Source: Aspidapion aeneum
Lineage: Eukaryota; Arthropoda; Insecta; Coleoptera; Brentidae
Direction: 5' to 3'
Length of the DNA stretch: 64,000 bases
Assembly: GCA_963576565.1 (NCBI GenBank)
Contig: OY755038.1
Coordinates: forward strand, 205,441,013 to 205,505,012
Both the position numbers and the translations under genes were made by a program. Of this stretch, positions 21,286 through 32,237 are shown in pieces (position 1 is the stretch's first letter; the number at the start of each line of letters is the position of its first letter). Below the pieces are notes generated by a model. It was not told the DNA's origin and made no database searches. It saw nothing but the letters and a program-made list of their open reading frames with translations.

Positions 21286-22237
21286 ATTGTGCGTCTTTAA
21301 AGTCTGGAATAACAGAGTTTTTAAGAAAATTACACGTTCATAAGAAAAAAGTTCGAACAATTCGATTCCTATTCTAAAACATAACACGATTTTTAAAAAA
21401 AAGGTACCTATGTCGTGTTTTGGAATAAGAATCGAAGTTTTCGAACATTTTTCTTGAGAACATGTAATTTTCCCAAAAACTACGTAATTCCAGACTTTAC
21501 GGACGCACTTAGTTTCTATTGTTGCTACTCTCTTGATGCTATCCTTGAGATAATTTTTGGATAGTATTCAACTCACCCATGCCTATCGGGCAGCAGCCCA
21601 ATATAGCGTGAGGGCATCGAGTCAGCGAGGCTGAAAAGTTGATGTTTTATTTAAATTCGTTTAGGTACATTTTGGGCACGTTTCTGCTTGCCGAGCTTGT
21701 CTTGTTAGGCACGAATTATGTTGATGGCCAGCACGGGATAAAAAACCAATGAGGTCAGTTAAAAAAATGTATATTATATATATTTCACCCAGGGTCTACT
21801 ACTGTTAGTATAAGAGATAACAAAAAAGTGTATATACAAAACTATTAAGGCAATTATTAGAGACATTTTAGGTCAATTAAAAATACAGAAAATTTAACAG
21901 CTATCACAGTTATTGTTACTAAGAACACCGATAACATTCAGGGCAGAAAGATAGACTGTGAAACACTAAAGATAAGCATAACACAAACGTTAATTTAGTT
22001 GTTTCACAAACCTTCAAATTTTGTTTATTATTATTTGTTTATTTAGTTTTATTAGATTTATGGCTTTTTACAAATCAAACTACCGAATTTTAGTAAAAAA
22101 TTCGACTGAATTAAAAAAAAAACAATATTAAACTAACCGAAAAAATAACGATAATATTAAAGGACGGCCACCGTAAGTACCGGGCGTTGTTAGCGTAAAT
22201 AACAAAAAATGAGCGACAAGCCCAAAATGTCCCCATT
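21286..22237. other. No gene recognised
   Basis: A short inverted pair around TCGAACAATTCGATTCC and GGAATAAGAATCGAAGTTTTCGAAC (21352-21446) forms a hairpin; otherwise nothing. Confidence 0.45.
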
Positions 22238-22632
22238 AGCGATGGACCGTTCGGTTATATTTTGTTCAATTCCTTTAAACGTGAGAATCTAATGAATCTA
22301 GCACAAAGCAGTTAACCAAGAAAAATATCATGTATTTTCATTACTCGTTTAACCAAAGATAATCTACCCCTGGAGCAGCTCTATTCATGGTTACTAAATC
22401 TCGTATTATTACGGTGCAAGCACTTAAGCGCGCTTAAGGGTTTAATCGCGATTAAGTCCTTGTTGCTTACATACAAAACAACAAAGTGGGAGAATGGATT
22501 AGCTAAGCGTTGTTACGGTGCATCTAACGATAAAACAATGAAAATGCATGATATTTTGACTTTTCTTGGTTTAATCTCTGTTAGATTCTCGCATTTAAAG
22601 GAAGAGAACGAATAACCGAACGGTCCATCGCT
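22238..22632. mobile_element. MITE with perfect 21-bp ends, carrying a nested MITE
   Basis: Ends AGCGATGGACCGTTCGGTTA... (22238-22258) and its exact inverse (22612-22632), both next to a T/A that fits a TA target duplication. The arms pair for roughly 100 bp (GAGAATCTAATG, GTTAACCAAGAAAA, ATCATG blocks). The centre holds a second element at 22408-22525. Confidence 0.88.
22408..22525 (-). mobile_element. Nested CCCTCAGATGC-type MITE
   Basis: Inverse copy of the element at 25471-25604: GCACTTAAGCGCG, TTTAATCGCGATTAAGTCCT, TGTTGCTTACATACAAAAC and GAATGGATTAGC all match. Its ends are partly eroded. Confidence 0.8.
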
Positions 22633-23639
22633 AGTCCTTGGCTTTTTAGGGTTTATTGTAAAATGTCACAAAATTTTAGCAAACAAAACAAATGTATATC
22701 GCAAAGTTATAAAAAAAAATACTAAATACAGTGTCCCCAAAATCGACGTCTTTGAGAATTTTTTATGTTAAAAAAAACTCTATATATTAGATTCAATATG
22801 CCTCACTTACCATTTCGCTGTTTCATGACCAACTAAAGTTTTCTCTTACCTAAAAATAAAAAAAAATAATTATAATATTTACCGTTGTGATTCTGAGTCT
22901 ATGTATTTATACCTTTCATAAAGGTAATATAATTTCTAAATACCTTCTTGTATAAAATTTTTGTCTATTTGTGCAAAAAGCTGCTGCGAGCGCAAGCACT
23001 ATACAGGATGTTAATAAAATATGTCGCCAAACCTTGGAGGATTATTCTTTGAGTAATTCTAAAAAAAAACTTTATATAAATATGGGTCTGCAAATGATTA
23101 GTTTTTGAGATAGAGGTTGTTAAAGTTTTAATTTTTTGTTTGTTTTTTCTTTTTTCTTTATAACTCGTGCAGTTTTTGAGATGTTTAGCTCAGATCTAAA
23201 ACGTATATGTAGCAACAAGGTATACATCATTAAACATGCCAAATATTGGGAAAAAAATACAAGGCGATATTTTTTTCAGGAAAATGCTCCCGTTTTCCCC
23301 AGAACTTTTTTGCAGATTCCAAAATATAAAGTGAATTCCTTGTTTTATTCAGAAACTTTTTGATTTCCTGCAATTTTTTCTATCTCTAATCGTTTTTACG
23401 AAAAAAGATAATTTACCTCTTCAACTGCTATTAAGAAATTACATAAGTCATTTAGTAGGAGATAAGTTTTCATTTTGTGTCTTTTCTCTCGAAAACAGTT
23501 AGAGATACGAAAAATTGCAAAAAATCAAAAATTTCCGAATAAAAAAAGAAAAAAAAAAGGTATCCATTTTATGTCTTTGAATCTGCCATTGGCTTATTGC
23601 AAAAAAAGGCAAAACAAGAACTTTACATATGCAGGGAAA
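22633..23639. other. No gene recognised; possible TACAGGATGT-type repeat at ~23003
   Basis: TACAGGATGTTAATAAAATA at 23003 resembles the outer end of TACAGGGTG-type elements, followed by a T-rich stretch. No partner end found. Confidence 0.35.
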
Positions 23640-24320
23640 GGAAACAAATTCAAATTTTTGAGTTTTTTAATCTTTTCCTGTAGTTTTCTCATACTCTCAT
23701 ACCTGTCAGTCTCCAAATCTCAGCTCTCAGGAGGGGAGTCAAATTAAATTTTGATTTTTTTTCCGCGGGTTTAGTCATAATGTCGATGAATATGCAAAAT
23801 TTCAGCATTGTGGCATGTCTAGATGCAAGCCCGGATTTGGGGAGGGGCGTAATGTGGTAATTACCTCCCCCGCCCTGGAACAAAAAATATGCATTTTTTG
23901 GTATTGATTAAAGGAAAAATATGCTAATTTCCCCCCCCCCTAGAAAAAAAAATATATTACAAATAATTTTTTCGTCGACTATTACCCCCCCCCCCCCTAG
24001 ATTTTCACCCAGATCCGCGCTTGTCTGGATGTACAATAGAATTTTGATGATATATACATGAGTGAGTGTGTGAGTGAATGGCAAGTTCGATGTTTTTCAA
24101 AATTCCGTAACAACTTTACTGCATTATTGAAGTAGATAAAACTTAAAGAAATTATTGGCCCTTTTGAGGTCTACGACTGTGCAAAGTTTGAGTTTCATAG
24201 CTGATTCCGAAATAGAGTTATAGATGTGTCGAATATGGGCTGAAATATTTCAAGAAAAGGTGGTACAGCAGTTAACATGAACTTACTGGGGCAGTGCTAT
24301 GCCGTGCCCCTAGATATTTA
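23640..24320 (+). repeat. Second copy of the 8465-9330 repeat, split by a hAT MITE
   Basis: Shares TTTAGTCATAATGTCGATGA, AGCATTGTGGCATGTCTAGA, AGAATTTTGATGAT, a GTGAGTG run and CAGTGCTATGCCGTGCC with the copy at 8465-9330. It carries only about one tandem unit. The hAT MITE at 23826-24023 interrupts it. Confidence 0.82.
23826..24023. mobile_element. hAT MITE, 198 bp
   Basis: Ends CAAGCCCGGATTT and AGATCCGCGCTTG are inverted with two mismatches. Flanks TCTAGATG (23818-23825) and TCTGGATG (24024-24031) are an 8-bp duplication with one change. The uninterrupted sequence is seen in the paralogous repeat at about 9035-9050 (CATGTCTGGAAGTACAG). Long C-runs occupy the interior. Confidence 0.85.
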
Positions 24321-24460
24321 CAGTGAGGACAGAATTTTTTACACACTTACAATGATTTTCGATTTGGGGCCATGTAGGATGTGATCTTTCACTTCGTGCG
24401 AACTGAAGAGCTTTGGCCAATAGAAAGCTCGGGTCTACTACGATATACCTCGATGCTGGA
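24312..24460 (+). repeat. Dispersed repeat, copy 1
   Basis: GTGAGGACAGAATTTTTTAC, ACACTTACAATGATTTTCG, GGGGCCATGTAGGAT and AATAGAAAGCTC recur at 26408-26545 with modest divergence. Confidence 0.7.
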
Positions 24461-25028
24461 AAATGCGTGTTTTTTTTTTTAATAATAAGTTTAGGTCTTT
24501 TTATACCGTTTTCAAGAAAAAAAAATGCGGATTTTTCACATTTTTTTTAGAAATTTCAAAATTAAAAAATTAGTAAAAAATTACACAAAATGCTATAGAA
24601 AGAGGTTATTTGACGTTTGTGATGTCGAGATAAAAACGGGCGGCTCACAATCCACTGAACTTGATCTAAATGGTCAATTAGCCAAAATAAGGTGACCAAC
24701 TGTCTGGCAAGGGACGAAAAAAGGTAATTGTGTTTTTAGAAATGTATTTACGCATAGAAATATGGGTACACCATATTTTTTAAATCTAACGTTCTAACTG
24801 ACATCTGGCTCCAACCATTTAATTGGTCGCGCATTTTCGTCCAAAATCGTCTATTGAGTATTTATAATGGAAAAAATGATGCAGAAAGCTATATAGTTTG
24901 TTATTTATCATAAAAATGATGTAAAAATCAGCACAACCGAACATTCTAATCAGCCTAACCTGACCTTACATAAAGTAAACCACAAAAACGGTAATTCAGC
25001 AGTTCGGTTTGGTTTGGTTCGGGTCGGG

Positions 25029-25125
25029 CTTAGGTAAGGTTTGTTGCGTCTTAAAGTAATTCAGCAGGAGTCGGCTGCGCCGACTCCTGCTGAATTACTT
25101 TAAGACACAACAAACCTTACCTAAG
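25029..25125. repeat. Near-perfect 97-nt palindrome
   Basis: Arms of 47 nt (CTTAGGTAAGGTTTGTTGCG... and its inverse) enclose a TGC loop with one mismatch. The stem tip is GTCGGC-TGC-GCCGAC. It separates G-rich GGTTCGG-type repeats on the left (25004-25028) from C-rich AACCG repeats on the right. Confidence 0.95.
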
Positions 25126-25130
25126 AACAA

Positions 25131-25388
25131 GTCAAACCGAACTTAACTGAGGCAAACCGAACTTAACTGAGGCAAACCGAACCCAACCGAACCGAACCGA
25201 ACCGAACCGAACCGAACCGAACCGAACCGAACCGAACCGAACCGAACCGAACCGAACCGAACCGAACCGAACCGAACCGAACCGAACCGAACCGAACCGA
25301 ACCAAACCGAACCGAACCGAACCAAACCAAACCGTACCGAACTGAACCGAACCGAACCGAACTGAACGGAACCGAACCGAACCGTACT
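25131..25388. repeat. (AACCG)n pentanucleotide array
   Basis: Pure units from about 25185 to 25302, with degenerate units on both sides (TTAACTGAGGCAAACCGAAC twice at the left; AACCAAACC and AACCGTACCG at the right). The pentamer keeps all three minus-strand frames open, so the long frames seen there are artefacts. Confidence 0.97.
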
Positions 25389-25402
25389 GCACAACCAATA
25401 AG

Positions 25403-25427
25403 CAAGAATCGGCTGCGCCGATTCTTG
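25403..25427. repeat. 25-nt palindrome at the right edge of the array
   Basis: CAAGAATCGGC-TGC-GCCGATTCTTG; same tip sequence as the larger palindrome at 25029-25125. Confidence 0.93.
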
Positions 25428-25470
25428 GTGAGTAGTTCTAAATAAATAATTTCCTATAATTTGGGCCTTT

Positions 25471-25604
25471 AACCCTCAGATGCCCCGTAACAAGGCTTTG
25501 CTAATCCATTCTCAATCTTTGTTGTTTTGTATGTGAGCAACAAGGACTTAATCGCGATTAAACCCATGATCGCGCTTAAGTGCTTACGGTGCATCTGAGG
25601 GTAA
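25471..25604. mobile_element. MITE with TAACCCTCAGATGC ends, 134 bp
   Basis: Ends TAACCCTCAGATGC and GCATCTGAGGGTAA are exact inverses. The body has GATTAAGTCC-type and TTGTTGTTTTGTATGTGAGC blocks. A copy is nested at 22408-22525. Confidence 0.88.
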
Positions 25605-26407
25605 GTCAGCGTAAGCAAATCGAATTGGGAAGTTTGATATGGCCGAATGACCTGGAAACAGTCGGCCCAGCAAAAAATTTCTCTCAATGTGTCAAAACAT
25701 CTGTAGGAAGGTCAACTGTACAAATTTTCAAAATTTTGTGAAAAAACCGCGAAAAAACACGAAAAACTAGGTATGTAATTAATTTAAAATTGTTAAATTA
25801 TTAATCCTAAGCTAATTTACAAATTTATGTCGAAAATTTGACGATGCAGTGATAGAAATTGATTTTTTCAACCAAAACAAGTCAAAGAAAATCACTATGT
25901 AACGTTTTTTTAAAAAATTATTTTTCAAAAAAACCATACTTTTTTTTAAATTTCCCGTATCTAAATCGACTAAAAATAGTCCAAAGAATCATTTCCATAC
26001 AAAAAAATCGTTATATAGGGCGTTTTGACGAGCGAGGTATAACGTAGTAGAACCGAAAGCTCTGAACTGTCACGTGTTATGCGATAAGTCCTCTGCTGTA
26101 GAAGCTTCTCTTGCACAACGCTCAAGAAGTATTCTATTACTACGATGTGATAGTTCTTATCACATGCTTTGACCAATGGCAAACTTTAAATTAGTTCCGA
26201 GCCATCACGTGGTATGCGAAAAGACCTCCATTGCGCAAGCTTTTCTTACAATCCGACCGAGAAACGTTCAGTCGGTACAGGGCAGGAGAACGGATTTCAC
26301 TTTAAACGCGTAAAATTCACTAACTGTGAAGAGCGCGCGGCACTCAAAGTTTGCTATTGGTCAAAGCGTGTGATGTGGACGATCACAAGTTTTAAGTATG
26401 AGAATAG
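25605..26407. other. No gene recognised; partial internal repetition
   Basis: ATGCGATAAG...CCTCTGCTG blocks near 26080 recur near 26545, and ACGTGGTATGCGAAAAGACC near 26210 is a related version; this suggests an old duplicated repeat. No coding region supported. Confidence 0.4.
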
Positions 26408-26545
26408 AGCCCCAGATATTCATCGTGAAGGCGGAATTTGTTACACACTTACAGTCATTTTCGGTTCGGGGCCGTGTAGGATCTTCAACTTCGTGCAAAC
26501 AAAAGAGCTTAAGCGAATAGAAAGCTCTAATTTGTCACATGTGCG
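26408..26545 (+). repeat. Dispersed repeat, copy 2
   Basis: Counterpart of 24312-24460. An open frame at 26214-26549 runs across it without resemblance to a known protein. Confidence 0.7.
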
Positions 26546-26787
26546 ATAAGACCTCTGCTGCACAGACTCAAGAATTGTTCTATTACTTCGGGATCGTAAA
26601 ACATATATCACTGCTATCGCGTTGTTATGGTTAAAAATTCACTCTTCATTTAACAGTGCGCGACTACTTTACTTCTTGCTGTTGGTCGAGACGATTATGA
26701 GAATCAGCCTTCAGTCTGAGGTTCTAAAGGCGAAAATCACGGTATTTAAAAAGAAAAACAAATTGAATATTCTCCCTTACTCCTATG

Positions 26788-27001
26788 CAGTGGCGTGTCG
26801 TATAGGGGCTCTCTGCGATTGGCGCCCCTGGCGTCCTTTGAGAAGAAAGTAGTAAAACTAAATTTAACGCAAAAACAAATGGTGCGTGTGTTATTATTTA
26901 AAAAAAAGGTTTGTAATTTATTTGACTCCCATACCTATATTTGCGCCCCTTAAGCTCTTCGCCCCCCCCCCCCCCGCCCTTTTATCCACGACACGCTACT
27001 G
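26788..27001. mobile_element. hAT MITE (CAGTGGCGTGTCGT family), copy 1
   Basis: Ends CAGTGGCGTGTCGT and ACGACACGCTACTG are inverses with one mismatch. Flanking octamers CTCCTATG and CTCCAATA agree at six of eight positions. A C-run lies inside the right end. Copy 2 is at 60145-60346 in inverse orientation. Confidence 0.85.
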
Positions 27002-28162
27002 CTCCAATATACATAACCGTGCCATTGTTTCTAAGTTTTTGCAAAAAAAAACAATATCCCTTTCTTGTCGTGTACTCTAACGTCGCCGTCGTCGTCGTCT
27101 TCTTGTAAAAAGCGCAAAAAATAAACGAGTTTTGTCATTCGGGCCAAGGACAACCTCATTACTCCCAGCGAAACAAGAATAAAATTCTTTGAAAAATAGT
27201 CGTTTTTGCTGTGCGCCATTTTGTTGTAATCTGCTTTACCTGTGTGCTTTGTATACTTCATCCATTTTATCAAGAAGAGTGCAATATTTGACATATTTTT
27301 AAAAAAGGGAAAAACACGACAAACTCATCAATTTTACAATCAAGCCATTGTTTAGAGAGAGACGCACCTTTCATCCTTGTTTATTTATAAGGGTTAGAAA
27401 CGTAATATCAGCAACCTGGACCATATTAACACGTTAACGTTTTTGCAACGCATTACGTCGTCGATATCCCTTTCGTCAATTTTTAATATTAGTATTTAGC
27501 TTTGGACTTTTAAGGATTTTTCAAAAAATTTGCAAAATTTTAACCATTTTAAATAGTGGATTGACTAACGAGCAAACATTTTGCTCACAATTGTTCAAAA
27601 TTTGGTTTAAATCTATTGGCTAAAAAATGGATTACTGGCCCATTTTTACCAAGTTTCTGTAATATACTTAAGCGTACATTTCGTTGTTGATCTTCCAAAC
27701 TGACGCATCTCAAGAAAATGCAGTTTTGAGAAGACCATAACACTACCTTATTTGTGTCGTTCTTTCATCTCCCAAAGTGTCGTAACTCATAACAATCCTT
27801 TAAATAGCACAAAAATCATTAGATCCAAGAACATTTTTAGTGATATACATCCAATATAAACTTTCCCTAAAACTTGAAATTGCTCTCTTGTAAAATTACA
27901 ATAAATGTTACGTCAGTTTGTAAGATCAACGACAATTTGTGCAAATTTTAAGTTGATATCTTAATTCCTTGGACATTTTTCGCTGACCGCGGAAGCATCA
28001 TGTAACAATAGGGACTTATTGGAATAAAACCTGACTTTATTCTGACAGATTTAGAAAGAAAACTGAACAGCTGACCTCTCAAACTTGACATACCAAGGTC
28101 AAATTTAAAAATAAAGTCGCTATCTTTCATTTAATAAAAACAGGCACCAATAAATTCGGTTC
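27002..28162. other. No gene recognised; AT-rich
   Basis: A GTC-rich stretch at 27073-27095 is the only low-complexity feature. Confidence 0.5.
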
Positions 28163-28545
28163 TGTGTCTGTTTGTCCGTAACACGATAGCTCCTAAACCG
28201 GGAAACCGATTTTGATAAAATTTTCAGATAAAATAGTGTTCACCACTAAGGATCTGATTAGATTTTGGTCAAAATTCATTAATGCTAACAGTTTTTTAAC
28301 AATTAATTTTTTTTTTAAATGCTTACTTTTAACACATCCTCGTATCAATATGCGGTTTTCCGATTATAGTAGACTACACATTTTGCATAATAATTTTTGT
28401 TATTACCAGAACTTCGTAAGAGCTTCAGGTTCTAAGATATTTACGAAAAACTGTTATCAAGACTTATATTCATGGCTTCACTGAATTGTGCTAAAAGGCT
28501 AGCTAGGAAGGTATCAAATCCGTCATGGATCCATTTATGATACAA
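28163..28545 (-). repeat. Interspersed repeat A, copy
   Basis: GTAACACGATAGCTCCTAAA, AAACCGATTTTGATAAAATT, AAATAGTGTTCACCACT and the end block CTAGGAAGGTATCAAATCCG / CATGGATCCATTTAT mark it as a full member of the family described at 18437. Confidence 0.82.
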
Positions 28546-28620
28546 ACAAACAAGATAGTTTTTCATCATCATGCCAAAAATGGCTGACGACTAACGCAAT
28601 TTGTCACTGTTGACATTTGA

Positions 28621-28680
28621 ACGTCACATGTCATTAACGGCTTCCGTGGAACGTCACATGTCGTTAACGGCTTCCGTGGA
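28621..28680. repeat. 30-bp tandem duplication
   Basis: ACGTCACATGTCRTTAACGG plus CTTCCGTGGA occurs twice head to tail with one difference; a third, diverged copy follows (ACGCCGCAAACTC). Confidence 0.9.
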
Positions 28681-29030
28681 ACGCCGCAAACTCACGGACC
28701 GTTAACATAAGAATTTTGTCGCATGTAGAACGTACGCGATTGTGTTTTAGCGAGCTTCTATTAGATTCCGCGCCATTTGACTGGCGCTGACTGCATAGGT
28801 CATAGCAGTGTTGAGGGAAATCCATTTACTTGACATAGGGAAAGGTGGGGCAATAAGAAACAGGGGTAATAGGAAATATTTTTTCGCTACTCTTGCATTT
28901 TTTGCATAATTTAAACTTCGTCCATCTTAAATTATAATATAGCGGTCGAAATTTTTTATTTATAATTTTTTCAATAATTTCGGTTATATGATGAAAAGGT
29001 ATTAACAGAACACCCGGTGGATTTAGATTA

Positions 29031-29170
29031 AGGCCGGCTTTGAAAATTTACCCTGTTACCTTCACAAAAGTTTGGTGGAATTTCGGGAAGGATTGGGGAC
29101 TTATCTATTAAAATAGAACTTCAAAGATAAGCTGCTGAGCACCATGGCCTTTATTTTTTTGTTGGCCAAA
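29031..29170. mobile_element. Foldback family G, fragment
   Basis: CACAAAAGTTTGGTGGAATT and CATGGCCTTTATTTTTTTGTTGGCC match parts of the fuller copies at 29480-30085 and 59291-59945. Confidence 0.55.
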
Positions 29171-29479
29171 TAATAAATTTTTTGTGTTTTTTAACAGATT
29201 TTTTACTAACATGGATGAAGTATGCCAAGATTGGAGGGTATTTCATTATAAAATTCTTCTTTGCTTTATTTGAAAGTCTTAAACATAGCAGAGATTTAAT
29301 TCACTTTTTAGATCACATATGTAACCACACTTATATAATCGTAAAAAAATATGTAAAAGACTCTGTCGTAGAATAATTTTGCTAACTAAATTTACCTTTA
29401 ACGAATTTTAAAATGAAATAACTATAAATAATAAAAACATAATAAACATAATAAATTGTAACCTACAGTTCATTTCATG

Positions 29480-30085
29480 ATAACTTTTTGACAGTTATCA
29501 TAATAACCAGCCCAGGCCTGCGAAAAAAAGTTTTAACGAAGGCCAACAAGAAAATACAGGCCACGACCCTGAAATAATCAGCTGTTCTCGGGGGGCTGAC
29601 GTTTACGTTGGGTCTTATGGGAGGCCAGACTTTTTTTACGATATTTTCAATATGGCTCTACAGATTTCCGCGAAATTTCAGTGAAATATTCTCTGACGTC
29701 ATCCCGATATTCCACCAAACTTTTGTAAGGATGCAAGATGATTTTAAGGTTAAAATCTTCAAGTTTTAGCATTTCTTATTTAGAATTCTGCTTTAAATTT
29801 AATTTTAGTGTAAGCTAATGAAGCGGCTCTGAAAAATTAAGGATTACTATGCATTTAAAACAAATTGTTCTGCAAGAATATAATAAAAGCAATCGCAAAA
29901 CCCGCTTTATTTAAAAAAAATCAAATATTCATGAACCGTCATTCGAACTTCAATATTTTCAAGACAATCAGCTATGTCGTGACGTGATCATCAAAAAAAA
30001 TCAGCCCTCGATATGACGTCAACAAAGTGGAGGATTTTGGCCCGTCCGTTTTAATAGCGCTGTTTTAACTATTCATTTAAGTATG
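29480..30085 (-). mobile_element. Foldback family G, near full copy
   Basis: Reversed, it parallels 59291-59945: CCTCCACTTTGTTGACGTCA, GATGATCACG, CAGCTGATTGTCTTGAAAAT, TGACGGTTCATGAATATTTG, AAATTTCACTGAAATATTC and the terminal CAGGCC/GGCCTGT part. No ORF. The family also has an internally deleted copy at 60516-60790. Confidence 0.8.
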
Positions 30086-31482
30086 AAACCTCATTTCAAA
30101 ATTTAAATGACTTTTAATAGGTTTGACATATCTACATTTTTTAAGTTCCTAAGGTTTTATAAAGCTTAAAAACTTATATAAACATTTATAAATACATTTA
30201 AAAGTGCAAAAAACGTAGCCAAATGGCGGTAGCACGTTCTAGGGGTGGTTGTCCAAACTGACCCCACCCTCCCCTACCACCTAACAGGGAAACCCCCTTT
30301 AATTGGTAACGGCTATACTATATTACGAATTATTGTAGTTAAATGAGTTTTAAGAAAACTTGCTTAACATTTGTATTATTTTCATACATTTTGTCACCAA
30401 TAACGGATTATTTTACTAAAATAAATTGAAGAACTTGACAACTTTTCCTCAGTTTTAACAAATAACCATCAAAAATAGGGAGCCCCTTTTTCTATTAGGT
30501 AACGATACTTTTTTGGATTCATTTGACTTTAGCCGGTATTCTATTATACCCTAAATAAATATACATATACTTTAAGAAGGTCAAAAAGCGGTCTTTTTTT
30601 TAGAATAAATTTTAAAAGTTATTGTGAACATTTTAGTTGAGAGAATATAAGAGCTTTTACCTGTTCAAACTCAAACTCCTTGTTTGTTTGTTTAAGATTT
30701 TTGATTTCCGAAAAACTTTCCATTACTTAGGCGGATGCTTATGTGAAGAAGCTTTTATACAGTTTTCACAGTTTTCGGCTTTCTTTACCCATCTTGGTAC
30801 CGAAGCTCTTGATATATTTCGAAAGTTAAAGTTTAGCAGTCGCTTTTTAATTTTTCTAAGTAATTCCCAATAAGATGAGGTAGTTTCACAAATAAGATTT
30901 ATTTTAAGTAACCTCCAAAATTTCATATTCAGGGTCTTTATATTTTGCATATAGCGACACTGATCGAATGTCGCTACTAAAACTTAACCTCAATCTTTAC
31001 CTAACCTAAACTCAAAACGTGTGCTTTTTTAAATTTTTTTAAGGCATGAAGATAATCATAACTCGTCATAGGTCCTTTTTAAAGGACAATAAACAGAAAG
31101 AGGTATAAAAGTTATGTTTAAGAAAGAAATTAATTATTAATAAATTAGGCCTATCATAATATTGTACCTCAGTTCTTATAATTTATGCATATTGAATGAA
31201 TAAATAAACGAAATTATATTTTTGTATTATATATAATTTTGTTTTTTAAAATTTTTGTGAGCCTTATAAAAATAAATGTTCACGTGCGCAAGTATGTCTC
31301 TTTACTGCAAAAAGGTTCGGTTCGTTAAGTCTGCCTCGCGTCGTTCGGTAACTACTTATGAGTATGAGAAAGTATCCGCACTTATAGGATAGAAACTATT
31401 GTTAATAGCAAAAAATTGTCTAGATGTGAAAAATATAGTTTTATTTAAGTAACAGATTCTATAAAAAAAACATCCTAAACAC
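30086..31482. other. No gene recognised; AT-rich
   Basis: Short frames at 30637-30873 (+) and 30723-30950 (-) overlap each other and resemble nothing I know. Confidence 0.5.
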
Positions 31483-31496
31483 AATCTAAAACATAG

Positions 31497-32222
31497 GGCG
31501 GCAGGGTAGTGGTGTGGTATGGTCATCGGCTTCACATACAGAAGATACCAGCCTCGCGTTTCGAACAACGATGCAAAAACAAAAAAAATCCGTCGCCTTG
31601 TCGCCCGCTTTCTTTTCAGCGTTAACCAACCGTCATCGAATAAGCATCCGATGCGATGCACGCAAAAATATAGGTTGACCTTGAACATCGAGAATATACG
31701 TAGGTGTAGTCCAGGAGTCGACACGCCGCCAGCCGAGAACCCAGGGATCAGTGGCGTATATAGAAAAAAGTTTCGGGGGGGGGGGCCGAGACAGTTTCGG
31801 GGGGGGGGGGGGGGGGGCTGAGACCTCATGAGGCCGTATTTTATGCTATTTTATGTTTGTATTCATGAAATATGTGGAAAATATCTAAAAAAAATATTAG
31901 CATCGGGGGGGCCCGGGCCGCCCAGGCCCCCCCTTATATACGCCACTGCTAGCATAATAACCCAGGAGCCTGCTATAAGTGCTATATAGTCGGAACCAGG
32001 ATTGCGCCAGCATAAATCTCCAACAGTTAACTCATGACGACCACGACGGTTGCGCTGAACAGAAAAGAATCGTCTATAACCAAGTTCTGCTGGGACGATA
32101 ACGGTGTTAGATAGATGCAAGTCTATCATGTAGCAGGACCACCTTTCGGAAGGGGTGTAAACAAAAAGGGCGCGCCATGTGCCTATTCGCTAGACCAAAG
32201 TGGTCTTCCCACCACTACTACT
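31497..32222 (+). mobile_element. tRNA-headed SINE with (ACT)n tail, split by a hAT MITE
   Basis: Flanked by AATCTAAAACATAG (31483-31496) and the same with one extra A (32223-32237), a 14-bp target duplication. The 5' end is tRNA-like: TGGTGTGGTATGGTCATCGG resembles a tRNA 5' half with an A box and GCGTTTCGAAC a degenerate B box, both pol III promoter elements. The 3' part AAAAAGGGCGCGCCATGTGC...CTATTCGC followed by ACTACTACT resembles the LINE tail at 57641-57760, which suggests mobilisation by that LINE. Without the 200-bp MITE at 31749-31948 the element is 526 bp. Confidence 0.75.
31749..31948. mobile_element. hAT MITE (CAGTGGCGTATATA family), copy 1
   Basis: Ends CAGTGGCGTATATA and TATATACGCCACTG are exact inverses. 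Two long G-runs (31776-31785 and 31798-31817) and a C-rich right part fill it, with TTCATGAAATATGTGGAAAA in the middle. The flanking octamers do not match; ACCCAGG occurs on both sides at different distances. Related copies: 42412-42510 and 52809-52955. Confidence 0.8.
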
Positions 32223-32237
32223 AATCTAAAAACATAG

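Noticed and set aside
23475..23747. 90-codon frame rich in Lys
   Set aside because: AT-rich low-complexity sequence leading into a repeat; no domain.
25131..25388. Telomere repeat or internal telomeric site
   Set aside because: AACCG/CGGTT is not a telomere unit I know for insects (TTAGG, TCAGG and similar); left as an unexplained array.
25132..25405. Three overlapping 80-88-codon frames of repeated FGSVR
   Set aside because: A pentamer repeat without stops keeps all frames open; not a protein.
26214..26549. 111-codon plus-strand frame
   Set aside because: No domain; overlaps a dispersed repeat present at 24312-24460 where the frame is not conserved.
31356..31829. 157-codon minus frame and overlapping 100-codon plus frame
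   Set aside because: Both cross the SINE and the G/C runs of a hAT MITE; composition reflects the repeats.
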